From the NCBI GenBank assembly GCA_938743325.2, contig OW568887.1, positions 1 to 64,000 on the forward strand: a DNA stretch of 64,000 nt. Direction: 5' to 3'. Below are positions 28,438 through 37,709 of the stretch, one piece after another. Both the position numbers and the translations under genes were made by a program. The notes under the pieces are model-generated. The model did not search any database. It was not told where the DNA came from and saw nothing but the letters and a program-made list of their open reading frames with translations. Every line of letters begins with the position of its first letter. Position 1 is the stretch's first letter. Source of the DNA: Pycnococcus provasolii. Its lineage: Eukaryota; Chlorophyta; Pseudoscourfieldiophyceae; Pseudoscourfieldiales; Pycnococcaceae.

Positions 28438-28459
28438 CAAGGGGAGATAACATGGGGAG
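28438..28459 (+). repeat. Orphan P-type terminal repeat
   Basis: 22 bp matching the left TIR of the transposon with one mismatch (C for G at position 14). No inverted partner was found downstream, so it is likely the remnant end of a second or nonautonomous copy. Confidence 0.8.
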
Positions 28460-28857
28460 GCAAGCTCTCTGTTTCCGTCTACTACTGTATTCTGCACAGT
28501 ATTCAACGACCTTCACGCGGAATCTTTGTTAGGGCCCGAGCTCGTAATTCGAGTCACTCATGTGCTAAACAACGCTCGAAAACGTCACACATCCGCGCTT
28601 CGACAAATAGTACAACGCTTTAGAGTCAAACACGGTAAAACTGAAGAGCCCGACCAACAATCCCGACCAAGTGCGCAACCGGGATCCCCAAACCCCTCCC
28701 CTCCGAAATAAATTTTCCAATGATGAACCCAAAACCAGCGACATGGAAACTTGTCTGTATGACACAAATGGTAGTTCGTGTGCTTCGTATTTAGTAGTGT
28801 TTAGTGTGTTACTTGTATTAATGTTGTGTTACAAGTAGTTATGTTACTTGCTATCTG

Positions 28858-29163
28858 TTAGGCACGCGCCGCAAGCCGCTCGCGCCTCGCTGTCTCGACC
28901 TCAATGACGCGATCCACCTGGGACTTCAAGCTCTCCTCGTAGCGCCTGTCCTCCAGGATGCTCAACGCCACGACGCCCGCCAACACCGCGTTCCAAGTTT
29001 AGATCGCCATGAGTTCTCCAAAAAAGCGCGAGAAGACGACGGTGGCGAGGAACATGCCCGCCGCCTTTGCGAGTCCCTTGTTCGCCTTCCACCTCTCCTC
29101 GTTCGTGAGTTCGTCCTTTGCCCACTGCTGCATCTCCGAGCACCGTTCGCCTACACTGGACAT
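28858..29163 (-). pseudogene. Small membrane-like protein frame with an in-frame TAA
   Basis: From the Met at 29163 the frame reads MSSVGERCSEMQQWAKDELT and continues through a hydrophobic stretch (AAGMFLATVVF) to a TAA at codon 55 (28999-29001). The same frame then continues for 46 coding-like codons (TWNAVLAGVVALSILEDRRY, then a charged helix ending ERLAARA) to a second TAA at 28858-28860. No GT-AG intron is evident around the first stop. Other genes here use TAA as a true stop, so codon reassignment is unlikely. Options: nonsense allele, recent pseudogene, sequencing error, or readthrough. The family is not recognised; it looks like a small one- or two-pass membrane protein. Confidence 0.5.
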
Positions 29164-29792
29164 GACGTGTTGTGTTGTGTTGTTTTCTGTGTCGGTGTTT
29201 GTGCGTGTTGGTATAAGCAAGAGTGTGTACTCGTGTGCGAAACGGGAGCGATGATGCGAGCCTTGCGAGTACTGAGAGACGGAGGTCGAGGTCGGGGCGG
29301 CGGCGAGGCAAAAACGGAAAAACGGAGGCGGCGAGCGAGGCGATGGGAGCGATCGGAGAACCCCCAAACCCCAAACCGAACCGGATCGGAGGAGCCTGCA
29401 AATATCTTGCCTTTGCCTCCTACTTCCTAGGGTTTCGGAGGCGTGTGCCATCACACTTCTTTCTTCTTTCTTCCCCCCCGTCCCTTCCTTTTCTGGCGGA
29501 AGCACGTCCCATGCGCTTCGAAGCAGTTCCGGATTCGCTTGTCTTTTGCACTTTCGACGACACGAAGTACGACTGCGTGCTGCACCACACCACGTCAGAC
29601 GTGCTGCTCGGCGTGCCCCGGTGCAACACGGGAAAAGTGGAAAGCACGCAACAAACCGGCCTCGACCCCCCCTCCCTTCTCAGTTCTCACCCTTCCCTTC
29701 CACTACGCTCAACGCGTGCTGCGTGCACAGCAGACTGACTACCCTGCACACGCAAAGCAAAGCAAAGGGCGCAAAACACAAGAGGGCACATC
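29164..29792. promoter_or_regulatory. Divergent intergenic region upstream of GWD
   Basis: 629 bp between the small minus-strand frame and the GWD start. Pyrimidine-rich runs occur at about 29455-29495 and 29670-29705. No clear TATA box or other site can be assigned. Confidence 0.4.
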
Positions 29793-32700
29793 ATGTCCGC
29801 CGTGGCTGCGAGCGCGTGTTCGCAGCAGCGACGCTCCTTCGCTGTGAAGTCCTCGACAAGCTATCCAAAGAAAACCAACAGATCCCGCGTCATCCCTCGC
29901 GCGACGCTCACGCCAAGCACGTCTGAAGAGTACGGCATCGCGTGCACGTCGTACGAGGCGGACTACACGCTCGACCGCTACTCGCTCGTCGTCGAGGTGC
30001 TTGCGGAGGAGGGTGGAGCGCAGAGAATTCACCTCAAAACCAACCACCCGTCCGACGAACTCTTGCTCCACTGGGGCGTCGAGGGTGGTGCGAAGCACGA
30101 CGAGGGTTGGCACCTTCCCGCCGACAGGTGCAGGCCGAATGGTACCGTGTGCTACAAAGAACGCGCCCTGCAGTCGCCGTGGGGCAAGGAGGGCGACGGC
30201 ACAAAGACGATCGTGCTTCGCTTCGATGGCGACGAACTATGCGCGCGTCTCGACTTTGTGATCAAGGATCGCGCCACCGGGCAGTGGTACGACCTGTCGG
30301 GAACCAACTGGTCCATTCCGCTCGACCTGGGGTGTGAGGGCACGGAGGAGTTTGTCGGACCGCCGCCAGAGCCACCGCAGGAAATGTGCGGCGTGTGGGC
30401 GTACCTTCGCTGGGAGGCGGCGGGATCGCCGGAGAGATCGCAGGAAGAGAGCCAGCGTGAGTACGTCAACGCGGTGAACGAGCTTCGTAGTCTGCTGGCT
30501 GCGGGCGTTCCGCTGAGTGAGCTCGAGACCATTGCACGTGGCGAGGCACCTCTGCCACCACTTGGGCGTCCGCCGTCGTCGAGGCCGAAGGAGGTGAAGA
30601 AACCAGAGAAACCAGCAGCTTTGAAAACGGAGCTCCAAGTTACCCTCGATCCTATCGTGCCTTCAAAAGAGGTGGACGATGCCGCGGCAGAGGCGATAGC
30701 GGCAGCGCCACCGCCTCCGCCACCACCGCCGCCGCCGCCGCCACCGCCGCCGCCACCGCTGCCGCCACCACCACCTAAAACAAAGGCACCTGAGAAGAAG
30801 AAGGAGGAGGCACCACCACCTGAGAAGAAGAAGGAGGCACCACCACCTGAGAAGAAGAAGAAGGAGGCACCACCACCTGAGAAGAAGAAGAAGGAGGCAC
30901 CGCCACCTGAGAAGAAGAAGGAGGAGGCACCACCACCAGCAGCAGCTCCGGAGGCTCCGAAGGCTGAGGCGCCACCACCTCCACCTCCACCTCCTCCTCC
31001 TCCTCCTCCGCCGCCGCCGCCTCCGCCGCAGGCGGCGCCGCCTGCGGAGGAGAAAAAGGAGGTGAAGGTTCCCGACGATCTCGTTGGCGTGATGGCGTAC
31101 ATTCTGTGGGAGCAGGCTGGCAAGCCCGACGGCGCCGACTTCGGCACGTCGGCACGCGAAAAGCTCGAGGCTGAGATTCGCGCGGGCAAGACGATTGAAC
31201 AGATTGAGCTCGAGCTGCGTGCGCCTCCATCCACGCAGTCTTCCGCGTCCATTTCGATCGACGATTCGCAGAAATCGAAGCCGCAGCCTGTGGATGCGCC
31301 ACAACCCTCGGAGAATCTGCCCTCGATGGGATCTGTGGATTTTGGACGAATCGACAATATCATTGCGCACCGCCGCGACGCGCTCACGCTCATCCGAAAG
31401 GCGAGCGACGTGCCGAACCTGACGCCTAGCATGAGCGAAAAGGTGTCACGGCCACTCGAGCCGCTCATCGACGCCGCTGCGAAGGATCCGAACGTGAAGT
31501 GGCGCCGCCGCTTCGGAATGAACGACGGAACAAGCCTCTTCGTTTCTGCGCGCGAGAACGAATCGTCGCCTGACGTGGCGGAACTGTTCATTGTGTCCGA
31601 CAATCCCGAGAAGCTTGTCCTGCACTGGGGCAAGACTGGGGAGAACGCCGACTGGACGTTGCCTCCGAAGGAAATCTGGCCCGCGGGATCGACGCAGCCG
31701 GAGACAACTGCCATTGCCGTGGAGTCGCCTTTCGTGCCGTATCCGGGTGACTTCATCGTTCCGTTGCAGGCAATCACGCTGTCCGTTCCGCTTAGCCTGA
31801 ACATCGCCGCCATTCCGTTCGTGGTGCGATCGAACGACGAAACGCGCTGGTGGAAGGACGGCGCGCGCAACTTTGTCGTGCCAACGCGACTCAAGCAGAC
31901 CGAAGACGACGACTTGACGATGGTCGACGACGTGCTTCTGAACGAGCTCATCGAGGCTGAGAGCAGTGGCATGTGGACTCTGATGCACCGCTACAACAAG
32001 ATTGCCGACCTGCTCGATTCCTCCCTCAGCGGCATGTACGGAAATGTCGACCATGCTCTCAGCAAGCTGTTCATCATCATGCGCTACTCGTCTGTAAGGC
32101 AGCTGACGTGGCAGCGTAGCTACAACACGCAGCCGCGTATCCTGTCGGCGGCGCAGGAACGCTTGACGGGATCGCTCTCTTCCGCGCACGCGAACCTCAA
32201 CATTAGCTCGTGGGCGAGCTACTTTGTGCGCAACATGCTCACGTGCGTCGGCCGCGGCGGTGATGGACAGCGCATCCGCGATCAGATTCTCGAGATTATG
32301 CACCGCAACCACATCAAGGAGGTGAAGGGAACGTGGATGGAAGAGTGGCACCAAAAGCTTCACAATAACACGACCCCGGACGACGTTCCCATCTGCGAGG
32401 CGTACATCGCGTTCCTGCGATCGGGTGGTGACAATGGTGTTTACTGGCGGCACCTAGCCGACAACGGCCTTTCTCGGGAAAGGCTCGAGTCGTACGATCG
32501 CGCCATTCGATGCGAGCCGGAATTCTTCGCCGACAAGGCTTCAGCGCTCATTGGCGAGTTCCAGGACTACCTCGCGGTACTCAAGAGCGTCCACAGCGCG
32601 GCAGAGCTCACCTCGGCAGTCAAGCTTGCCAACCAATTCCTTCCCAACGAGGCGAAGGGCTACATCGGTTTCGTGCTCGCGCAGCGCGGATGCGCCGAGC

Positions 32701-34655
32701 CTCTGCCTCTCATGGAGGCTTGCGTCGAGGCGCGTTCCGTCATCGCGCCGCACATTCAGGGCAATCGTGAGTTGCTCTATCTCGACCTCGCTCTCGAGGC
32801 GGAGGTGCGCGGGTTCGCCGAGCGCGACGCGGGCAGCAGCGACCTCGGCGCGGCTCGCCTCGTTGCCCCGACCCTGCAGAATCTCTGCCTTTCCGTGGCT
32901 GACAACGAGGAGCTTTGCTACTGCCTGAACACGTGGACGACGCTTCCGTCAATCACGCAGGGCATTCGGCCATCGAAGGAGGAGGCGCTGCGCGCCGCGG
33001 CGGTGGTTGAGCGCGTTCGCAGAGCTCTTGGCACGGTGAGCGACGAGCTGTCTGGCCGACTTGCCAAGCCCGCGTCGATTCTCGGCAAGTCTCTCGGCGT
33101 CGACCCGTGGGCAAGCGACCTGTTTGCGGAGGAGATTGTTCGAGGAAGCCCCGCTTTCGCCGTGAGCCTTGTCCTAAGCCGCATTGAGCCGCTGCTTCGC
33201 TCAGCCGCCGACCTTGGGTCGTGGCAGATTGTGAGCCCAGCGAACATCGTCGGGCGCGTGGTGGTTGCAAGTGGCCTTCACGAGGTGCAGGAGTTGGAAT
33301 ACGACGAGCCGACGATCGTGGCTTCGCGGCAGGTGACGGGCGAGGAGGAGATTCCCGTCGGGTGCGTTGGCGTGGTCACGTGCGACACGCCGGACATGCT
33401 CAGCCACGTTAGTGTGCGTGCGCGTAACGAGGGTGTGCTGCTTGCCACGTGCCACGACGACGACCTGTTCGAGCAGATCGAGAAGCTCGCCGGTGGCGTG
33501 CTTCGCATGGAGACTTCGTCGGGGGGCGACGTCACGTACGAGACGGTTGACGAAGCTTCTCTCAAGGCGTCGTCCGGTGACCACGCGTCGCACGCAGCGG
33601 AGTCAAAGTCAAAGTTCGCAAAGCTCAAGGCACCCGAGTGGTGTGGCAGCTGGGTCGTGCAGATGGACGACTTTTTGGACGGAAGCAATGTAGGTGCCAA
33701 GAGCAAGAATCTCGCCAAGCTGCGAGGCCAGCTGCCAAGCGAGGTGATCCTGCCGTCGAGTGCCACGGTGCCCTTCTCGTCGTTTGAGAATGTTCTCGAA
33801 GGAAACCGGGAAAATCATGCGCTGCGCGACCATCTGAAGAGGACGCTGGACTCGATTGAAAAGGGCACGTCACGCAGCTTGCAGGAGGAGCTGACGGAGT
33901 CGCGCGCGCTTGTCATGAAGGACCTGTACATCCCCAATCAGGCGTCCGATGCGATCGAGGAGGGTATCGAGAAAGCTGGCATCTCGTGGCCGGACGGCAA
34001 GGTGCGCTGGGAAGACGCGTCGACAGCGCTGAAGAGCGTGTGGGCAAGCAAGTTCAACGAGCGTGCATTCGTTTCCGCCCGTAAGGCTGGAATTAAGCAG
34101 GACTACGTTCGCATGGCTGTGTTGATTCAGGAGGTGGTTGACGCGCAGTACGCCTTTGTGATTCACACGGTGCATCCAACGACTCGCGCGCAGGAGATTT
34201 ACGCCGAGATGGTTGTTGGCCTCGGCGAGACGCTCGTCGGCAACTACGCCGGAAGCGCGTGGAGCTATGTCACGCCGAAGGACAGCACCTCTGACATTAG
34301 CATTGTGAGTTACCCGAGCAAATCCGTCGCGCTCACGACGCCGGCGAGCCTCATTTTCCGAAGCGACAGCAACGGCGAGGACCTTCCCGGCTACGCGGGT
34401 GCTGGCCTGTACGACAGCGTGCCAATGGACGAGCAGTCTACCGTTCCCGTGGACTACGTGACGGAGTGCAAGATGTACCAGGAGGAGGGGTATCGCAACA
34501 GCGTCATGTCTCAGGTGGCGTCACTTGGTGTGGAGATCGAGAAGGCGTTCGGTGGCGTTCCTCAGGACATTGAAGGTTGCATTACGCGAGACGGCCGAAT
34601 TGTCGTCGTGCAGAGTCGACCGATGGCTGGTTTCGAGCCAGAAGGGACTGTGTGA
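29793..34655 (+). CDS. GWD1: Alpha-glucan water dikinase (plastid starch phosphorylation)
   Basis: 1620 codons. GWD transfers the beta-phosphate of ATP to C6 of glucosyl units of starch, opening granules for degradation. Seen: a Ser/Arg-rich transit-like N-terminus (about 1-40); CBM45 at about 48-185; a helical GWD motif (CGVWAYLRWEAAG, about 200-245); a Pro-rich and EKKK linker (about 300-420); a second copy of the helical motif (VGVMAYILWEQAGK, about 430-475); a second CBM45 (about 565-700, LVLHWGKTGENADWTLPP); the conserved WMEEWHQKLHNNTTPDD core; the phosphohistidine motif TPDMLSHVSVRAR with His1205; and the C-terminal ATP-grasp domain (FRSDSNGEDLPGYAGAG, about 1523). Somewhat longer than the plant enzyme (about 1400) because of the linker. 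No introns. Convergent with the amylase gene, 194 bp apart. Confidence 0.96.
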   Translation: MSAVAASACSQQRRSFAVKSSTSYPKKTNRSRVIPRATLTPSTSEEYGIACTSYEADYTLDRYSLVVEVLAEEGGAQRIHLKTNHPSDELLLHWGVEGGAKHDEGWHLPADRCRPNGTVCYKERALQSPWGKEGDGTKTIVLRFDGDELCARLDFVIKDRATGQWYDLSGTNWSIPLDLGCEGTEEFVGPPPEPPQEMCGVWAYLRWEAAGSPERSQEESQREYVNAVNELRSLLAAGVPLSELETIARGEAPLPPLGRPPSSRPKEVKKPEKPAALKTELQVTLDPIVPSKEVDDAAAEAIAAAPPPPPPPPPPPPPPPPPLPPPPPKTKAPEKKKEEAPPPEKKKEAPPPEKKKKEAPPPEKKKKEAPPPEKKKEEAPPPAAAPEAPKAEAPPPPPPPPPPPPPPPPPPPQAAPPAEEKKEVKVPDDLVGVMAYILWEQAGKPDGADFGTSAREKLEAEIRAGKTIEQIELELRAPPSTQSSASISIDDSQKSKPQPVDAPQPSENLPSMGSVDFGRIDNIIAHRRDALTLIRKASDVPNLTPSMSEKVSRPLEPLIDAAAKDPNVKWRRRFGMNDGTSLFVSARENESSPDVAELFIVSDNPEKLVLHWGKTGENADWTLPPKEIWPAGSTQPETTAIAVESPFVPYPGDFIVPLQAITLSVPLSLNIAAIPFVVRSNDETRWWKDGARNFVVPTRLKQTEDDDLTMVDDVLLNELIEAESSGMWTLMHRYNKIADLLDSSLSGMYGNVDHALSKLFIIMRYSSVRQLTWQRSYNTQPRILSAAQERLTGSLSSAHANLNISSWASYFVRNMLTCVGRGGDGQRIRDQILEIMHRNHIKEVKGTWMEEWHQKLHNNTTPDDVPICEAYIAFLRSGGDNGVYWRHLADNGLSRERLESYDRAIRCEPEFFADKASALIGEFQDYLAVLKSVHSAAELTSAVKLANQFLPNEAKGYIGFVLAQRGCAEPLPLMEACVEARSVIAPHIQGNRELLYLDLALEAEVRGFAERDAGSSDLGAARLVAPTLQNLCLSVADNEELCYCLNTWTTLPSITQGIRPSKEEALRAAAVVERVRRALGTVSDELSGRLAKPASILGKSLGVDPWASDLFAEEIVRGSPAFAVSLVLSRIEPLLRSAADLGSWQIVSPANIVGRVVVASGLHEVQELEYDEPTIVASRQVTGEEEIPVGCVGVVTCDTPDMLSHVSVRARNEGVLLATCHDDDLFEQIEKLAGGVLRMETSSGGDVTYETVDEASLKASSGDHASHAAESKSKFAKLKAPEWCGSWVVQMDDFLDGSNVGAKSKNLAKLRGQLPSEVILPSSATVPFSSFENVLEGNRENHALRDHLKRTLDSIEKGTSRSLQEELTESRALVMKDLYIPNQASDAIEEGIEKAGISWPDGKVRWEDASTALKSVWASKFNERAFVSARKAGIKQDYVRMAVLIQEVVDAQYAFVIHTVHPTTRAQEIYAEMVVGLGETLVGNYAGSAWSYVTPKDSTSDISIVSYPSKSVALTTPASLIFRSDSNGEDLPGYAGAGLYDSVPMDEQSTVPVDYVTECKMYQEEGYRNSVMSQVASLGVEIEKAFGGVPQDIEGCITRDGRIVVVQSRPMAGFEPEGTV

Positions 34656-34849
34656 AGGTAGAGAAAGTGGAATCAAGAAGGGTGTGTGTAAACGCAACGA
34701 ACGGGTGCCATTGAAAACCACAAAAAAAAACAAACACATCAATCAACATAAAAGGCAGCATAACCTTTACAAATTTTTCGCCGAACAGTTTTTTTTTAAA
34801 TATAATTCTCTTCTTTTCTTTATTTTTTTTTTCCTTGTTAACATGTAGA

Positions 34850-37273
34850 TCATGCCCAACCTGATCCACCAGCGCTAGCCAATAATCCCGCGGACGACTC
34901 CGGGTCCATTCCATTTCCGTTCAACTCGCTCGCCGATCCAAATGTCCACACTGCGTAGCCCGAGCCACTCACCTGGCAGAGCCAGCGCCCGTCAGGATCG
35001 TCCTCCTGTCCCGGCGGAGGTGGGATATTCGCAGAGTTGGGGCTCCACTCTCCTGACCCAATCTTCATGCAGAGCTTTCCGTCAATGCACGCCGCGTACA
35101 GGTCTGCGGTGGTCTTCACCACCTTCACGGAACTCCTGTGCATAATCTTCAGTTCTCTGCGAAGCCTCATGAGATCCAAGATTGTCTCGCGCAGACCGCC
35201 ACGCTCGTAGTGATCCCAGAACACGCACGGCGTTCCCGGGTGCGTGAGAATGTAAGCGTACCCTTCCCCGAGCTTGTAGTCTGGGAATGGCCAGTGCCCA
35301 AGCGTGGAACCCGTGTCGTGATTCTCGATGAATGTCACCGCGCGCGACGGCCACATGCCGCACATTCCCGGCGGTCGCCCACGATCGTCAATCAAGCGCC
35401 AGTACTCGTTGCGAACGCACGCCTCCTGGAGGATTCCCTTCGTGGTGAAGTCGAACGCGCTTGCCGTTCCACCCGTGGCGTCGCACCAGTTCACGGTGCG
35501 CTGCCGATGATTGTCCTGGTTGTAGTCGAGCACGCCGTCCGTGTAGCTGCACGCGTCCCAGAACTCTCCAAACGCCATCAGCGGCGTCGACTCGTCGATG
35601 TACTCGCGCGTGTACTTCCCGGAATATCCCTTGACGAAGTCGAAGCGCCAACCGTCGTAACCCACGTTCTTCCGCATGTACTTGAGCCACTCTTTCAGGT
35701 CGTGGCGAATGCGATCCTGCGTGTGGTCGACGTTAGGCGCCGCGGAGTAGTCCTCGCCCGATCCCGGGGCGCCCCTCCCTCCAAACTCGTTGTTGTCGCA
35801 CGTAATGGCAGATGAATCCCACGAAAGTCGCCCTCCGAACCTGTTCCAGCGTCCCTGCTCGTCCTGGTCCTGCGCACACCTGTGGTTGATGACGATGTCC
35901 GCAATGCTCTTAATCTTCAGCTCCTTCATCCGACGCAGAAGCGTTCGCAGCTCATCCTCCGATCCGTAGCGTGAGTTGAGGTTGTACAGGTCGCGCGGGA
36001 GGTACCCCTGCTCTGACACGGAGTCCGTCGAGGGCGGCAGCCATACGGCGGTGAATCCGTCGTCGTAGATCTCCGCCATGCGACGCGACAGCTCGTTGTA
36101 CCATCCTCCCGAGGTCTTCCAGCTCTCCCAGTTGAAGCCCTGGAGGATAATCTCGTATCCATTTCCCGAAGCTGGTCCCGTGGACGTGCCTCCGCCGTCG
36201 GCAAAGCGCAGCTCCGCCCCTCCACCACGCTGAGCCGTCGGCTCTGCGGGCTCCGCCTGCATCGTGCTTCGCCGACTCGCGAGCGTAGCCTCCATCTCTG
36301 CCATCTTGCGCTCCAGCAGAGCGGAAGCCTCCTCGCAAGCCTGCATCTGCGATGAGGCGTCGACACCCTCCGCCACGGATGCAAGCTCGCGCTCCTTGAT
36401 GACGAGCGCCGCGGCGGCGGACGACATTTCAGCCGCCGCCTGCTCGAGGCGAGATGCCGCCGTCTCATAGGTCGACGCGAGGTCCTCGGACATGAGCGAG
36501 CCTGCGCCACCCGCCACCGTTCCCTTCTTCTCCTTTTGCTTCTCGAACATCGGGGACGTTGCACCGTAGATGAGCGGCATGGAGCTTTTGTTTGAAAGTG
36601 TCATGCACGTCGTGAGCACGTACTCGCGAACACCTTCCCAGACCGTCTCGGGCAGCTGCGTGCCGCTCTTCGAGGTGACGCGGAAGACGTCGAGCACGGT
36701 GCCGTCATCTGTGGTTTTGATCATCGCGTCGAGCACGGTAAGGTCAAGTGCAGAGAAAGCGCCGGTGACACTCACGAGCAGGCCACTTTGATCTTTCCCC
36801 TCGATCGTGACGACGGTGGCGGTACCGTCGCTTTCGTTGTCAAATTCGATGTTGATTCCACTGTCCGAGGCTGACTTGGATGATGGTGATGATGCGTTTT
36901 CGGAGGAGGAGGAGGAGGAGCTGGCATCCGACTTCTTCTTTCGTGCAGCTTGGCACGTCGTCAACGCGCGTGTCGAGCGTCTGCTGAATGATCTTGCTGC
37001 TGCTGTGCTTGACGACGACGGTGTCCCTCTTGTGCTGGCGACGGCATTGTGGTGAGGATGGTGGTGGTTGTGATGAGGGTGAGGGTTAGGATGAGGCGTT
37101 GCCGCATGGCTGTGTCTGTGGCTGTGAGGTGGGTGAGGTACTCCACGCCTCCCCAAGGGTGTGACGAGGGAGTGAGCAGAAGAGGAAGGCGCGTGGGACG
37201 GTGCCCTGTTATTTCTCATCAAAGGCGACGCGGAGGCACCCCCTGCCGGGGTGACTGCGCCGCCCGCCATCAT
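34850..37273 (-). CDS. Plastid-type alpha-amylase with N-terminal ACT domain
   Basis: 807 codons from the Met at 37273; an upstream in-frame Met at 37513 would add only Pro/Gly low complexity, so it is not preferred. His/Ser-rich transit-like N-terminus (about 1-110); ACT domain (about 148-234, VVTIEGKDQSGLLVSVTGAF); an Ala/Glu coiled coil (about 255-350); then a full plant-type GH13 alpha-amylase (about 371-807). Catalytic signatures: GWRFDFVKG (nucleophile Asp545), MAFGEFWD (Glu), FIENHDTGS (Asp). Endo-hydrolysis of alpha-1,4 bonds in starch. It resembles AMY3 but has ACT where AMY3 of land plants has CBM45 tandems. ACT domains usually bind amino acids or mediate oligomerisation, so allosteric control is a reasonable inference. 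Divergent from the coiled-coil gene at 37710. Confidence 0.92.
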   Translation of the reverse strand: MMAGGAVTPAGGASASPLMRNNRAPSHAPSSSAHSLVTPLGRRGVPHPPHSHRHSHAATPHPNPHPHHNHHHPHHNAVASTRGTPSSSSTAAARSFSRRSTRALTTCQAARKKKSDASSSSSSSENASSPSSKSASDSGINIEFDNESDGTATVVTIEGKDQSGLLVSVTGAFSALDLTVLDAMIKTTDDGTVLDVFRVTSKSGTQLPETVWEGVREYVLTTCMTLSNKSSMPLIYGATSPMFEKQKEKKGTVAGGAGSLMSEDLASTYETAASRLEQAAAEMSSAAAALVIKERELASVAEGVDASSQMQACEEASALLERKMAEMEATLASRRSTMQAEPAEPTAQRGGGAELRFADGGGTSTGPASGNGYEIILQGFNWESWKTSGGWYNELSRRMAEIYDDGFTAVWLPPSTDSVSEQGYLPRDLYNLNSRYGSEDELRTLLRRMKELKIKSIADIVINHRCAQDQDEQGRWNRFGGRLSWDSSAITCDNNEFGGRGAPGSGEDYSAAPNVDHTQDRIRHDLKEWLKYMRKNVGYDGWRFDFVKGYSGKYTREYIDESTPLMAFGEFWDACSYTDGVLDYNQDNHRQRTVNWCDATGGTASAFDFTTKGILQEACVRNEYWRLIDDRGRPPGMCGMWPSRAVTFIENHDTGSTLGHWPFPDYKLGEGYAYILTHPGTPCVFWDHYERGGLRETILDLMRLRRELKIMHRSSVKVVKTTADLYAACIDGKLCMKIGSGEWSPNSANIPPPPGQEDDPDGRWLCQVSGSGYAVWTFGSASELNGNGMDPESSAGLLASAGGSGWA

Positions 37274-37709
37274 CGCGCCCCCCAAGACCGGATGACGGAT
37301 GAGGAGGAGGGAGAGGGGGAGGGGGGAGGAGGGAGGGAGGGGCCGGCGAGACGGAGGGGGAAGGGAAGGGGGGAATCCTTCCTTCTTCTCCGGAAAAGCG
37401 AGGGGAAGGGCAGGGGAAGGGGAAGGGGAAGGACCTTCCACCACCGGGAGGCCCCCTCCCCCCCTCCCTCGGGCCAGCGGTGTGGAAGCGGGGTCCCTTT
37501 CCTTTTTTCCCATCGCGACAGGGTTGACCTAACACCTGAGCGCGTCGGAGCTGTGGATAATAAAAAGGGAAAACCTAAACCGAGTTCGGGGGTTATGCAT
37601 GTCTCCAAACCCCAAACTGCTTTCCTTGACTCGCTCCTATGCGCTCCTCCCCTCTTCCAACCCATCCACGCACTCACGCAGGGCAGGTTCTCTCCACACC
37701 CCCACACCC
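37274..37709. promoter_or_regulatory. Divergent intergenic region, amylase / coiled-coil gene
   Basis: 436 bp between two start codons. Strongly purine-rich on the plus strand (GGGAGGAGGG type, 37305-37460), a homopurine-homopyrimidine tract that could form triplex or act as promoter DNA. No defined site is assigned. Confidence 0.35.

Noticed and set aside
28858-29163. Selenocysteine or reassigned stop codon explanation for the in-frame stop
   Set aside because: The codon is TAA, not TGA, and TAA is the terminal stop of the P2X-like, branching enzyme and GatA genes.
30152-31972. A 606-codon minus-strand frame
   Set aside because: Antisense of GWD; poly-Gly and Ser runs mirror the Pro linker.
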